A stretch of 64,000 bases of DNA from an uncultured Umboniibacter sp. Its GTDB lineage: Bacteria; Pseudomonadota; Gammaproteobacteria; Pseudomonadales; DSM-25080. Positions 1 to 7,836 of this stretch are shown here, piece after piece. Each line of letters opens with the position of its first letter. Within the stretch, counting starts at the first letter, position 1. Location of the stretch: positions 62,001 to 126,000 of the forward strand of contig NZ_CANMGY010000003.1 in NCBI RefSeq assembly GCF_947497555.1, read 5' to 3'. A program made the translations under genes and the position numbers. Below the pieces are notes generated by a model that saw only the letters and a program-made list of their open reading frames with translations, was not told the origin of the DNA and searched no databases.

Positions 1-452
1 TCTGTAGGAGGCTGAGAGCGACTCACTGAATCCAGATAGCGTACCGTTGCGCGAGGTTTCTCCGCGCGCTTAATTTTATTCCAGTTAGCACGGATTTCTT
101 CGTCGCTGAGCACATGGCTAGGATCGCGCGAACTTTGAAGCGTTCCATCGGGAAAGACATGTGGATGACGACGAAGAAGCTTAGCCACAATCCCATCAAC
201 CACTTCTGCAAAACTAAAGCGCTGGTCCTCTTCCGCCAAGCGACTGTAAAAGATCACTTGAAAGAGAAGATCGCCAAGTTCCTCACGCAGGTTTTCCATA
301 TCACCACGATCAATGGCATCGACTACCTCAAAGGTTTCCTCAATGGTGTGGGGTACAACCGACGCATAATCCTGCTTAATATCCCAGGGACAGCCCGTTT
401 TCGGTTCACGAAGGCGCGCCATTAAATAGATCAAATCGGACAGGCTATGCAT
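1..452 (-). CDS. mazG: MazG nucleoside triphosphate pyrophosphohydrolase, N-terminal part (runs off the window)
   Basis: Hydrolyses NTPs to NMP and pyrophosphate; in the family it is linked to turnover of aberrant nucleotides and to modulation of the (p)ppGpp response. About 150 residues are visible. The N-terminal motif LREPKTGCPWD is followed by a helical region with the metal-binding acidic pattern (HTIEETFEVVDAI, then LREELGDLLFQV) and the RRHPHVF segment, all typical of MazG. The ATG at 452 lies inside the end of relA and overlaps its stop by 8 bases, so the two are translationally coupled. The C-terminal half lies outside the window. The relA-mazG order is conserved in gammaproteobacteria. 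Confidence 0.93.
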   Translation of the reverse strand, partial: MHSLSDLIYLMARLREPKTGCPWDIKQDYASVVPHTIEETFEVVDAIDRGDMENLREELGDLLFQVIFYSRLAEEDQRFSFAEVVDGIVAKLLRRHPHVFPDGTLQSSRDPSHVLSDEEIRANWNKIKRAEKPRATVRYLDSVSRSQPPT

Positions 453-2697
453 TGGCTGACTTCTTCGAACCAATGCGCTGCGCGCTGATCACGTTGGGTA
501 ACTGATTTAACACGCTAATTAACTGCGCGAGCGAGTGGATACTATCAACTTCGCACTCAATGCTCATATCTACCGTACTGGTGTCACGATCAGATTTGGT
601 GCTAATCGCGGTGACGTTCACGCTTTCTAGATCCAGAACCGTGGTGACATCCCGTAATAATCCCGTTCTATCCCACGCCTCAATCTTTAATTGGGCGGCG
701 TAACGATCTTCATTTTGCTGGCCCCATGTGAGCTTAATAATTCGCTCTGGTTCGTCTTGCATTAACTGCAAAACATTAGGGCAGTCACTGCGATGAACAA
801 TTACCACGCGTCGATTGTCAACGAATCCGGTGATCTCAGATTCAGAACTCGGAGCACAACAACTTGCATATTCCATTGCGAGGTTACCCACCCCATTGAT
901 AACGGGGCCAGACTCGTGTTGTTGAATAGATTGGACAGGAAGCAGACCATGACTTCCTGGGCCATTTTCAAGTTCAAGCGCCGCGCTGATGACATCCATA
1001 ACTCCGAGGTCACTGGCGCCAACCGAGGCATAGAGATCATCCAAACTAGCGAAGCCTAAGCGTTCGTAGAGCGCTTGGAAGTCAATGCTCATCAATCCTA
1101 GACGCTTGAACTCGCGATCTAATAGCATACCCCCGTCGGCAACATTCTGATCTCGCGCTTGTTGACGAAACCAATGGCTGATATTCGTTCTGGCTTTGGA
1201 GGTGACAATATAGCCTAAGGAGTCATCTAACCATGAGCGGCTTGGTGCTTCACGGCGGCTAGTAATAATTTCTACCTGATCGCCGTTGCGCAGATTTTGA
1301 TTAAGGGGAACGACTCGCCCATTGACTTTGGCGCCTCTACAGCGATGCCCAACTTCGGTATGAACCTGATAGGCAAAGTCTAATGCAGTGCCCCCGAGCG
1401 GAAGATCCACCACATGGCCCTCTGGGGTAAACACATAGACTCTATCTTGAATAATACCCACGCGAATTTGCTCAGCAAAAGCCGCCCGACTTCCCTCTTC
1501 CTCATGCCAACTCAGGACATTACGTAACCAGTCCATCTTTTGCTCGTAGGCATCGGCTGACTTCTCCATGTCTGCACCCTTGTAGCGCCAGTGAGCACAG
1601 ACGCCAAACTCCGCCTCCTCGTGCATTTCGTTGGTGCGAATTTGCACCTCAATGACTTTGCCTTCAGGCCCCACTACGGCGGTATGCAACGAGCGATAGC
1701 CGTTATCCTTTGGGGAGGCAATATAATCATCGAATTCATGGGGGATATTGCGCCAAAGCGCATGAACTAATCCGAGCACCGAATAACAGTCTCGGGTGGA
1801 ATCCACTAAAATACGAACGGCACGAATGTCATACACTTGGGAAAATGCAATTTCTTTCTTTTGCATTTTTTTCCAGATAGAAAAAATATGCTTCGCCCGA
1901 CCTTCAACAATACCGTGAATACCCGCTTCACCGATAACATTGTTCAATCGGCCAATCATCATGGCGATGTATTCCTGCCGAGCAACCCGCTTTTCATCCA
2001 GCTGCTTAGCAATTTCTTTGTAAGTAGAAGACTCAAGGTAACGGAAAGCGAGATCTTCCAACTCCCATTTCAAGTGACCAATACCTAATCGATGGGCTAA
2101 AGGCGCGTAAACATCGCGAACTTCTCTCGCAACACGAATTTGTTTTTCCGGATCATTGAATTTTACGGTTCGTATTGCGCAGGTTCGCTCTACGATTTTG
2201 ATGAGCCCTACACGGACATCGTCGATCATCGCCACCAGCATTTTGCGTACCGATTCAATCTGATCGGCTTCGGCTTGACCAAACGCGCCTGATGAGTCAT
2301 TTCGGAGAGCCCCAATCACGGCCATCCGCAACACTCCGTCTATTAAATCAGCGACAGCATCGCCAAATAATTTTCTCACCTCATTTAAATCAACTTTTTC
2401 TTCGCGAACGCAGCGATAAATCGCCGCAGCAATCAACGTGTCGACATCACAATGGAGTTCGGCCAATACCTCAACCATCTCCAAACCGAATTCAAGCGTG
2501 CTCACTTCGCCGCCGCCCCAAACGTTATTCTCGGCGATGGCTCGCTGCTCGATAACATCCGCAAACTCGATAGCCGTGGTGAGCTTATTCTGCTGCTCTG
2601 TCGTTAAGTCAAAGCGATGACGAAATTTTTGGGACCACGCAGTTATGTCAACCCGTCCTTCTGGGCACAGCGGATGGTCGTCGCGTACTTTTACCAT
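445..2697 (-). CDS. relA: RelA, ribosome-associated (p)ppGpp synthetase
   Basis: Makes (p)ppGpp from ATP and GTP/GDP when uncharged tRNA stalls the ribosome. The 750 residues fit the family. Domain order: a degenerate hydrolase domain (roughly 30-180) in which the catalytic HD signature is replaced by YRCVRE near residue 95, so hydrolase activity is not expected; the synthetase domain (about 230-400) with YDIRAVRI and EFDDYIASPKDNGYRSLHT; a TGS domain (about 415-475, RVYVFTPEGHVVDLP); and a C-terminal ACT domain beginning at WDRTGLLRDVTT. The EFDD motif marks RelA rather than the bifunctional SpoT type. It lies 20 bases downstream of rlmD and overlaps mazG. Confidence 0.97.
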   Translation of the reverse strand: MVKVRDDHPLCPEGRVDITAWSQKFRHRFDLTTEQQNKLTTAIEFADVIEQRAIAENNVWGGGEVSTLEFGLEMVEVLAELHCDVDTLIAAAIYRCVREEKVDLNEVRKLFGDAVADLIDGVLRMAVIGALRNDSSGAFGQAEADQIESVRKMLVAMIDDVRVGLIKIVERTCAIRTVKFNDPEKQIRVAREVRDVYAPLAHRLGIGHLKWELEDLAFRYLESSTYKEIAKQLDEKRVARQEYIAMMIGRLNNVIGEAGIHGIVEGRAKHIFSIWKKMQKKEIAFSQVYDIRAVRILVDSTRDCYSVLGLVHALWRNIPHEFDDYIASPKDNGYRSLHTAVVGPEGKVIEVQIRTNEMHEEAEFGVCAHWRYKGADMEKSADAYEQKMDWLRNVLSWHEEEGSRAAFAEQIRVGIIQDRVYVFTPEGHVVDLPLGGTALDFAYQVHTEVGHRCRGAKVNGRVVPLNQNLRNGDQVEIITSRREAPSRSWLDDSLGYIVTSKARTNISHWFRQQARDQNVADGGMLLDREFKRLGLMSIDFQALYERLGFASLDDLYASVGASDLGVMDVISAALELENGPGSHGLLPVQSIQQHESGPVINGVGNLAMEYASCCAPSSESEITGFVDNRRVVIVHRSDCPNVLQLMQDEPERIIKLTWGQQNEDRYAAQLKIEAWDRTGLLRDVTTVLDLESVNVTAISTKSDRDTSTVDMSIECEVDSIHSLAQLISVLNQLPNVISAQRIGSKKSANA

Positions 2698-2717
2698 ATA
2701 ACTAACTTATCCTTGTT

Positions 2718-3977
2718 CTAAACACGCGTTAACAGCACGATAGTTTCAGAATGGATCGTATTCGGAAACATATCTGCCAACGCCAAGCCTTCTATGTTGA
2801 AGCCACCCGCCACCAGTATCTTAAGATCTCGCGCCAATGAATTGGTATCACAGGATACATAGACAACACGTTCAACTTTTGCTGCCTTCGATAATTGCTC
2901 ACATAAACTTTGAGCTCCGGCTCTAGGAGGGTCTAGCAATACTTTATTATAATTTTCTAGCACTAACTGGGTGCCAAATAGATCAACACTTCGATAGACA
3001 ATACGACTCGCAGTCGAGCGCTCTGCGGCCTCAGAAGCCCGCTTCACCATTGCATCACTGCCCTCAAAGCCAACCACGGCGGCCCCTTTGACCGCCATTG
3101 GCACGCTGAAGTTCCCGAGGCCAGAAAAGAAATCTGCAACGGAGTCGCCCTCGTCCACCGCCATCCATTCAAGCACTCGTTCAACCATCAGCGCGTTGAT
3201 CTTAGTATTCGCCTGAAGGAAGTCTCCCGGCTGATAGGCAACTGACGAGCCATTATTGGAGACTAACCACGGCGTATCAACCAACCAAGCCTCATCGCGG
3301 GAGACCTTTAAGGCAACCCCAGGTAGGGATTGAAACGCATCAAGCTGCTGTTCCTGCAATGGCTCGGTAAGCCTTAGGTGCAGACCAACCGCGTGATCCA
3401 ATTGGAGAAGATCAATATGAGAGACGGCTCGTTGCTGAGCTAGCAGAGGCTTTAACGCCTTAATCACCTGATTGAGCGGATCCGTTAGATTATAACAGCT
3501 GTCGATATCGACGATTCGATTTGATTTAGCTTGTCGGAAGCCCATCCGCAGCTTGCCACCGCGATAGCTAACCGACAGTCGCGCGCGCCTTCGATAGCCT
3601 CTGTCCTCAGCGCTGAGTAGCTCAACCTCAGGCAAGTTATCTAAAGCCAAACCATGAAGAAAGCGCGTCAGCCTATCAGCCTTGAAGTTTAGCTGCCCAC
3701 GGGGCGTCACATGCTGAAGTTGACACCCTCCGCATTCACTCGCGTAGCGACAGGGTGATTTGCGCCGGTCATCACTTGGTGTTAACACCTTTATTAATTT
3801 AGGCGGCTTAGAGGCTAGAACTGAAACTAACTCATCAGGAATCGCTCCGGCCACAAACAAACGCTTCGAGCCGACATGCAGTTCGCCGTCGCCATGATCA
3901 CCCCAGGCTAACACTTCTGCCTCAATAGGCTTAGGTTCTCGATCACGACTGATAGACGAACGCCAGCGATTACTCAC
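2718..3977 (-). CDS. rlmD: RlmD/RumA, 23S rRNA (uracil-1939 C5)-methyltransferase
   Basis: SAM-dependent, iron-sulfur methyltransferase acting on 23S rRNA U1939. It has an N-terminal TRAM domain (IEAEVLAWGDHGDGELHVG), the 4Fe-4S cysteines in SPCRYASECGGCQLQH, the SAM-binding segment VADFFSGLGNFSVPMA, and the catalytic cysteine region LLDPPRAGAQ...VYVSCDTNSLARDL. The open frame extends to an ATG at 4040, but that would add a non-homologous tail inside cysM. The GTG at 3977 has GGAG six bases upstream, overlaps the cysM stop (GTGAGTAA), and gives 419 residues, close to the E. coli protein. I therefore choose the GTG. Confidence 0.93.
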   Translation of the reverse strand: MSNRWRSSISRDREPKPIEAEVLAWGDHGDGELHVGSKRLFVAGAIPDELVSVLASKPPKLIKVLTPSDDRRKSPCRYASECGGCQLQHVTPRGQLNFKADRLTRFLHGLALDNLPEVELLSAEDRGYRRRARLSVSYRGGKLRMGFRQAKSNRIVDIDSCYNLTDPLNQVIKALKPLLAQQRAVSHIDLLQLDHAVGLHLRLTEPLQEQQLDAFQSLPGVALKVSRDEAWLVDTPWLVSNNGSSVAYQPGDFLQANTKINALMVERVLEWMAVDEGDSVADFFSGLGNFSVPMAVKGAAVVGFEGSDAMVKRASEAAERSTASRIVYRSVDLFGTQLVLENYNKVLLDPPRAGAQSLCEQLSKAAKVERVVYVSCDTNSLARDLKILVAGGFNIEGLALADMFPNTIHSETIVLLTRV

Positions 3978-4857
3978 TAAAGACTCCAGAGGAGAGGTAG
4001 CGATCACCGCGATCGCAAATAATGGCGACAATCGTGGCATTTTCTAGGCTTTTCGCCAGTTCAAGGGCAGCGAAAACTGAGCCGCCAGACGAGACTCCGG
4101 CGAAAACCCCCTCTTCTCGAGCAAGTCGGCGCATGGTGACTTCGGCATCACTCTGACTAATATCCATCACTCTGTCTACGCGCTTACTATCGAAAATTGC
4201 CGGTAGGTAAGCTTTAGGCCATCGGCGGATACCCGGGATCTGATCCCCGTCTACCGGCTGTAAGCCTACAATTTCTATCTCTGAGTTCTTGCCTTTGAGG
4301 TATTCAGAAACGCCCATGATTGTACCGGTGGTTCCCATGGAAGACACAAAATGGGTTATTTTGCCGTTTGTCTGCTGCCAAATTTCTGGACCCGTTCCGT
4401 TAATGTGAGCACGAGGATTATAGAGATTGGCGAATTGATTGAGCACAATACCTTCACCACGCGCTGCCATGGAATCGGCTAAATCTCGTGCGCCCTCCAT
4501 TCCCTCTTCAGCCGACACCAAAATAAGCTCAGCTCCATATGCTCTCATTGCATCTTTGCGCTCAGTCGTGGCGTTGTCAGGCATGATCAAACACATCTTG
4601 TAGCCCTTAATTGCAGCGGCCATCGCTAGCGCAATACCGGTATTGCCGCTCGTTGCTTCAATGAGTCGGTCGCCCGGGCGAATATGTCCATCTTGTTCAG
4701 CCCCTTGGATCATGTTGAGTGCAGGCCGGTCTTTCACCGAGCCAGCAGGATTGTTACCTTCAAGTTTAAGAAGAATCGTGTTCGTGGTGGTATTCATCCT
4801 CTGTAATCGGACCAATGGCGTATTGCCAACGCAGTCTTCGATGGTGGGGTAGGACAT
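3970..4857 (-). CDS. cysM: CysM, cysteine synthase B (O-acetylserine sulfhydrylase B)
   Basis: PLP enzyme forming cysteine from O-acetylserine and sulfide or thiosulfate. The 295 residues match the B isozyme. NNPAGSVKDRPA carries the PLP lysine, EATSGNTGIALAMAAA is the substrate-binding loop, SSMGTTGTIMG binds the PLP phosphate, and the C-terminal GVSSGGSV is present. AAGGA lies seven bases before the ATG. It is first in the cysM-rlmD-relA-mazG run and overlaps rlmD by 8 bases. The Hpt gene is divergent, and the 164-base gap between them must hold both promoters. Confidence 0.96.
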   Translation of the reverse strand: MSYPTIEDCVGNTPLVRLQRMNTTTNTILLKLEGNNPAGSVKDRPALNMIQGAEQDGHIRPGDRLIEATSGNTGIALAMAAAIKGYKMCLIMPDNATTERKDAMRAYGAELILVSAEEGMEGARDLADSMAARGEGIVLNQFANLYNPRAHINGTGPEIWQQTNGKITHFVSSMGTTGTIMGVSEYLKGKNSEIEIVGLQPVDGDQIPGIRRWPKAYLPAIFDSKRVDRVMDISQSDAEVTMRRLAREEGVFAGVSSGGSVFAALELAKSLENATIVAIICDRGDRYLSSGVFSE

Positions 4858-5021
4858 AAAAATTCCTTGAGCAAAGGCTATGCAAATGTGAATCTAGCTA
4901 GTTCCCTATTTTAGATGACTCTGCATCAAAGACCTAGCTGCAAGATTGCCACAGTTTATTCCTCCCTTGCGTCATTGCCAACTTTCGGAATATGCTAAAC
5001 CAAAGAAAGAAGGAATAGATT

Positions 5022-5369
5022 ATGGAAAGTGCTTTAGTCATAGACACCCCTCGCTTCAAAGACATTTGCTGCCAACAGGCTGATATTGCAACTAGCCTTC
5101 TCTCTCAGATACAAAACGACCTTCCTGAACTAGCCTCAGCACTGGATTCAAAGGATACCGATGAGATACTTTTCGCCGCTCACCGATTCTTAGGCATTGG
5201 ACGGTACTGTGGAATCGATCAGCTTGTAGCGGTGAGTCAAGAAATTGAATCTGAAGGGCTACGAGGGATATTTTCAGTCCATAAAATTGAAGAGCTCAAA
5301 GAACTTAGTTGCCAACTCAGTCAATGGCTGGGGGAATCGAAGGAATGGGTAGCGCAGAATTTTTCCTAG
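5022..5369 (+). CDS. Stand-alone histidine phosphotransfer (Hpt) protein at the gacS/barA position
   Basis: Small, all-helical 115-residue protein with one recognisable motif, AAHRFLGIGRYCGI (about residues 52-65). This matches the phospho-accepting histidine segment of the Hpt domain at the C terminus of GacS/BarA-type hybrid kinases (H-K-L-x-G-x-x-x-Y-x-G). No kinase, receiver, HAMP or membrane segment precedes it: the ATG at 5022 has AAGGA seven bases upstream and there is no upstream open frame. In several gammaproteobacteria the full gacS/barA gene is divergent from cysM, so this looks like a retained Hpt module or a separate phosphorelay shuttle. The partner kinase is not in the window. 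The Hpt call is good; the GacS relationship is inferred from position and motif. Confidence 0.72.
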   Translation: MESALVIDTPRFKDICCQQADIATSLLSQIQNDLPELASALDSKDTDEILFAAHRFLGIGRYCGIDQLVAVSQEIESEGLRGIFSVHKIEELKELSCQLSQWLGESKEWVAQNFS

Positions 5370-5442
5370 GAAAGGGTAATCCAGTTGACCTCGTCTATGC
5401 CAACACTACCCTCCGATCGATATGACCACGTCAAGAAAGGCG

Positions 5443-5922
5443 TTACTGTCCCTGAGCCAACCACTCTTCAAGACTAATGTCGCTCGTCGCATCAACGCGA
5501 ATTAATTCAGACTCCTGCCCGCGCAACCAACCGACTCCGTCATTAGCTCGGGGGGCATGAACAACTACTCCCCCACCTTGTAACTCTAAAAATCTGGTAG
5601 CACCATCCTGGCTTAACTGCATCTTGTAGGCGTAGCACAGTGAGTCACCACTCCATGAGTGATTAACGATCGTTTGCTCTTCTACTACTTCCATACTCAG
5701 GCGCTGGGTAACACCTGTTGATTGCTGGCGCGCCGATAGCTCAAGCTCTCCTTCAATTGGCTCAGAACTAATATAATAAAGTCTTACTTCTTCGGGTTTG
5801 GCGGCAATTGTCTCGGTATCACTCCAAATTGCTAAGGGGCTCCAATCAAATGAACTCACCGAAGAACAGGCGCTAAGTACTATAACGCTGGCTAGAAAAG
5901 ATATTCTTATTGTGAAACTCAT
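5443..5922 (-). CDS. Predicted outer-envelope lipoprotein, function unknown
   Basis: A frame opens at 6015, but the ATG at 5922 is preceded by GAGG at a five-base spacing and starts a classical lipoprotein signal, MSFTIRISFLASVIVLSAC, with lipobox LSAC. The mature part is about 140 residues with no transmembrane segment and alternating beta-like stretches (RLYYISSEPIEGELELSAR, FLELQGGGVVVHAP). I recognise no family. It is convergent with the Hpt gene and divergent from the SMI1/KNR4 gene, so it appears to be a single-gene unit. The lipoprotein assignment is firm, the function open. Confidence 0.75.
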   Translation of the reverse strand: MSFTIRISFLASVIVLSACSSVSSFDWSPLAIWSDTETIAAKPEEVRLYYISSEPIEGELELSARQQSTGVTQRLSMEVVEEQTIVNHSWSGDSLCYAYKMQLSQDGATRFLELQGGGVVVHAPRANDGVGWLRGQESELIRVDATSDISLEEWLAQGQ

Positions 5923-6050
5923 GTGTGCCTCGGATTTGTGGCAAAACTGCGTATCGTTACGCACTATTAATATGTAATTATGAATAGTATTCTGTAATGC
6001 TTTTCGCAAAAGCACAAGGTCGAACTGACCTCAACGAGACGATCGAAACT

Positions 6051-6461
6051 ATGCAAGAAATAATTGATGAACTTCTAAGCGTTGCCGACGAGATCGCTTA
6101 CCCCCTAGACGAACCTGATTTCGATGATATCGTCCGAGTTGAGGAGGCCATTCTACTCCCTCTCTCTCGGAGCATGAAAACCTTCTTACAGGAATGCTCT
6201 CACATCACCCACGGCCGTTACGAACCTGTAACCGTGGCTGATGAACACTCGCATACGTATTTAGCGGATCTCACCGCACGAGTTTGGTCGGAGGGCATCC
6301 CGCGAGATTGTGTTCCACTGTGTCAATATGGCCGCGACTTATTTGTTGTCACACTTGATGATGAGGTCGCGCTCTATGAAGATGGCGAACTTTCGGATAA
6401 GACCTGGCCCAGCATTTGGCACTGGGTAGAAGAAGTATGGATTCGCGATTCGGATTATTGA
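6051..6461 (+). CDS. SMI1/KNR4 (SUKH) family protein
   Basis: About 136 residues. The pattern IVRVEEAILLPLSRSMKTFL followed by HTYLADLTARVWSEG, then DLFVVTLDDEVALYEDGE and a terminal WPSIWHWVEEVW helix is the SMI1/KNR4 fold and resembles short chromosomal homologues I recall from Pseudomonas. The family includes immunity proteins of contact-dependent toxins, but no toxin gene is adjacent here, so a cytosolic housekeeping role is equally possible. The frame opens at an ATG at 5997; I prefer the ATG at 6051 because it gives the usual N terminus, although neither has a strong ribosome-binding site. It ends one base before mmuM and is probably co-transcribed with it. Confidence 0.72.
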   Translation: MQEIIDELLSVADEIAYPLDEPDFDDIVRVEEAILLPLSRSMKTFLQECSHITHGRYEPVTVADEHSHTYLADLTARVWSEGIPRDCVPLCQYGRDLFVVTLDDEVALYEDGELSDKTWPSIWHWVEEVWIRDSDY

Positions 6462-6462
6462 G

Positions 6463-7395
6463 ATGAATAGCTTAAAATTATTAACACTCCCCTGGCAGCT
6501 CTCGCGATTTGAGACACCCACCATCCTAGTCGACGGAGGTCTAGCCATCGAACTCCAGAATGCTGGAGCACGAGTAGATTCATCACTCTGGACGGCGAAG
6601 GCAATTATCAATCGCCCTGAGTATGTCATTGCGGCCCATCAGGCCTATTTGAACGCTGGCGCCAAGATTATCAGCACCGCATCCTACCAAGCTTCGCTAC
6701 AGGGACTCGTTGCATCCGACTTAACTGAGGAAGAAGCTAAGGACGTCATACGCCAAAGCGTTGAACTTGCCGAAGAGGCTCGTATGCGCAGCAAATCTGA
6801 AGCGCTTATTGCAGCAAGTATTGGACCTTATGGCGCGTATCTAGCGGGAGGCGAAGAATATACCGGTGCCTACCATATCGAGCGTGAAGCGCTACTCACA
6901 TTTCACCTAGATCGCCTTAATGTCATTTTTGAAACCAACGCTGATCTACTTGCTATTGAGACCATTCCGAGTTGTCTAGAGATTGATGTGCTCGTAGATA
7001 TTTTACGAGCAAAGCCAGACGTAGCAGCTTGGATTAGTTTGAGCTGCAAGAATGATCATCAGCTTGCCGATGGATCGGAGCTACAACCTATCATCGAAAA
7101 GCTCAACACGCTCGGTAATCTTGTTGCCGTGGGTGTCAATTGCTGTGCCCCAGACCTCGCGGGAAAGCTGGCCGTATGGTTACGGACAGCAACTGAAAAA
7201 CCACTCATCATCTATCCCAACCTAGGACAAATTTACGACGCTACCACCAAGAAGTGGTCGGGTGAAGGTGGTTCTTTAACTGACACGATTAATCTTGTTG
7301 CGGCATCCGGAACCAGCTTAGTAGGCGGCTGCTGTGAAGTTGACGCAAAAGCGATTGCCGAGCTAAATGAACATCTCTGGAGAACAACTGACTAG
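6463..7395 (+). CDS. mmuM: Homocysteine S-methyltransferase (MmuM-like)
   Basis: Zinc enzyme expected to methylate homocysteine to methionine using S-methylmethionine or a similar donor. The 310 residues span one homocysteine methyltransferase domain: N-terminal DGGLAIELQNAGARVDSSLW, central SIGPYGAYLAGGEEYTG, and the zinc-ligand cysteines in VGVNCCAP and LVGGCCE near the C terminus. No cobalamin or tetrahydrofolate domain is attached, which separates it from MetH. The gene starts one base after the SMI1/KNR4 stop (two-gene operon). No S-methylmethionine permease (mmuP) is nearby, so the methyl donor is uncertain. Confidence 0.9.
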   Translation: MNSLKLLTLPWQLSRFETPTILVDGGLAIELQNAGARVDSSLWTAKAIINRPEYVIAAHQAYLNAGAKIISTASYQASLQGLVASDLTEEEAKDVIRQSVELAEEARMRSKSEALIAASIGPYGAYLAGGEEYTGAYHIEREALLTFHLDRLNVIFETNADLLAIETIPSCLEIDVLVDILRAKPDVAAWISLSCKNDHQLADGSELQPIIEKLNTLGNLVAVGVNCCAPDLAGKLAVWLRTATEKPLIIYPNLGQIYDATTKKWSGEGGSLTDTINLVAASGTSLVGGCCEVDAKAIAELNEHLWRTTD

Positions 7396-7448
7396 GTAAC
7401 TTTTCAGTGTCAATACAACACTAACGTTAGATCTGGGGCTAGTATCGG

Positions 7449-7560
7449 GTTGAGGGTAAAGTCGATCTGACGTTAATTCTACGCCTGAGGTTAATCTGGA
7501 TTTGAGTTTAATTCTACGTTTGAGGTGAATCTAGATTTGAGTTTAATTGTGCCTCTGAGA
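7449..7560. repeat. Degenerate 34-35 bp tandem direct repeat, about 3.5 copies
   Basis: Two near-identical units at 7472-7505 and 7506-7540 share GTTTAATTCTACG, then TGAGGTGAATCTAGATTTGA with a few substitutions. A 20-base partial third copy is at 7541-7560, and a more diverged half copy precedes at about 7449-7471. The array fills most of the gap between mmuM (+) and the convergent DUF3820 gene (-), ending right at the DUF3820 stop codon. No hairpin or T-tract makes it a terminator. Its role is unknown; it may simply be replication slippage. Confidence 0.7.
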
Positions 7561-7782
7561 CTAGCGTGGGGTTCTTCTCAGGGGCTCTACGAGGTGCTTC
7601 AGATTTTCGGTGTTCACTAACAGCGATAGCGCCAATAACTCCCCGAGCTCACCATTCGGAAAGCCTTCGCGCGAAAACCACTGTAGGTAAGCTTCGGGCA
7701 AGTCAATTAGGACGCGCCCCTGATACTTCCCGAAGGGCATTCGGGTGTTAGCAATCTTAATCAAACCACTGGTATCAAACAT
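7561..7782 (-). CDS. DUF3820 family small protein
   Basis: 73 residues. The core RMPFGKYQGRVLIDLPEAYLQWF then GFPNGELGELLALSL is the DUF3820 signature, a family once annotated as a putative quorum-sensing-regulated virulence factor; its biochemical role is not settled. No signal peptide or membrane segment. The start lies only about 10 bases downstream of the puuC terminator hairpin, and only 54 bases separate the two genes, so it is transcribed either by read-through or from a promoter inside the terminator region. Confidence 0.85.
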   Translation of the reverse strand: MFDTSGLIKIANTRMPFGKYQGRVLIDLPEAYLQWFSREGFPNGELGELLALSLLVNTENLKHLVEPLRRTPR

Positions 7783-7792
7783 TTCTTACTCG

Positions 7793-7820
7793 CAAAAAAA
7801 ACGCCGCTGAATGCGGCGTT
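7793..7820 (-). terminator. Rho-independent terminator after the aldehyde dehydrogenase gene
   Basis: On the minus strand an 8-bp perfect stem AACGCCGC/GCGGCGTT closes a five-base loop and runs into nine T residues. It lies 17 bases past the stop codon of the aldehyde dehydrogenase gene and just before the DUF3820 start codon. Confidence 0.9.
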
Positions 7821-7836
7821 CCATCCTATCGAAAAC

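Noticed and set aside
114-425. Open frame of 103 codons on the plus strand inside mazG
   Set aside because: Antisense of mazG, which has clear family motifs on the other strand; the plus-strand product resembles nothing.
793-1059. Plus-strand frame inside relA
   Set aside because: Shadow of the conserved relA TGS-to-ACT region; no independent start signal.
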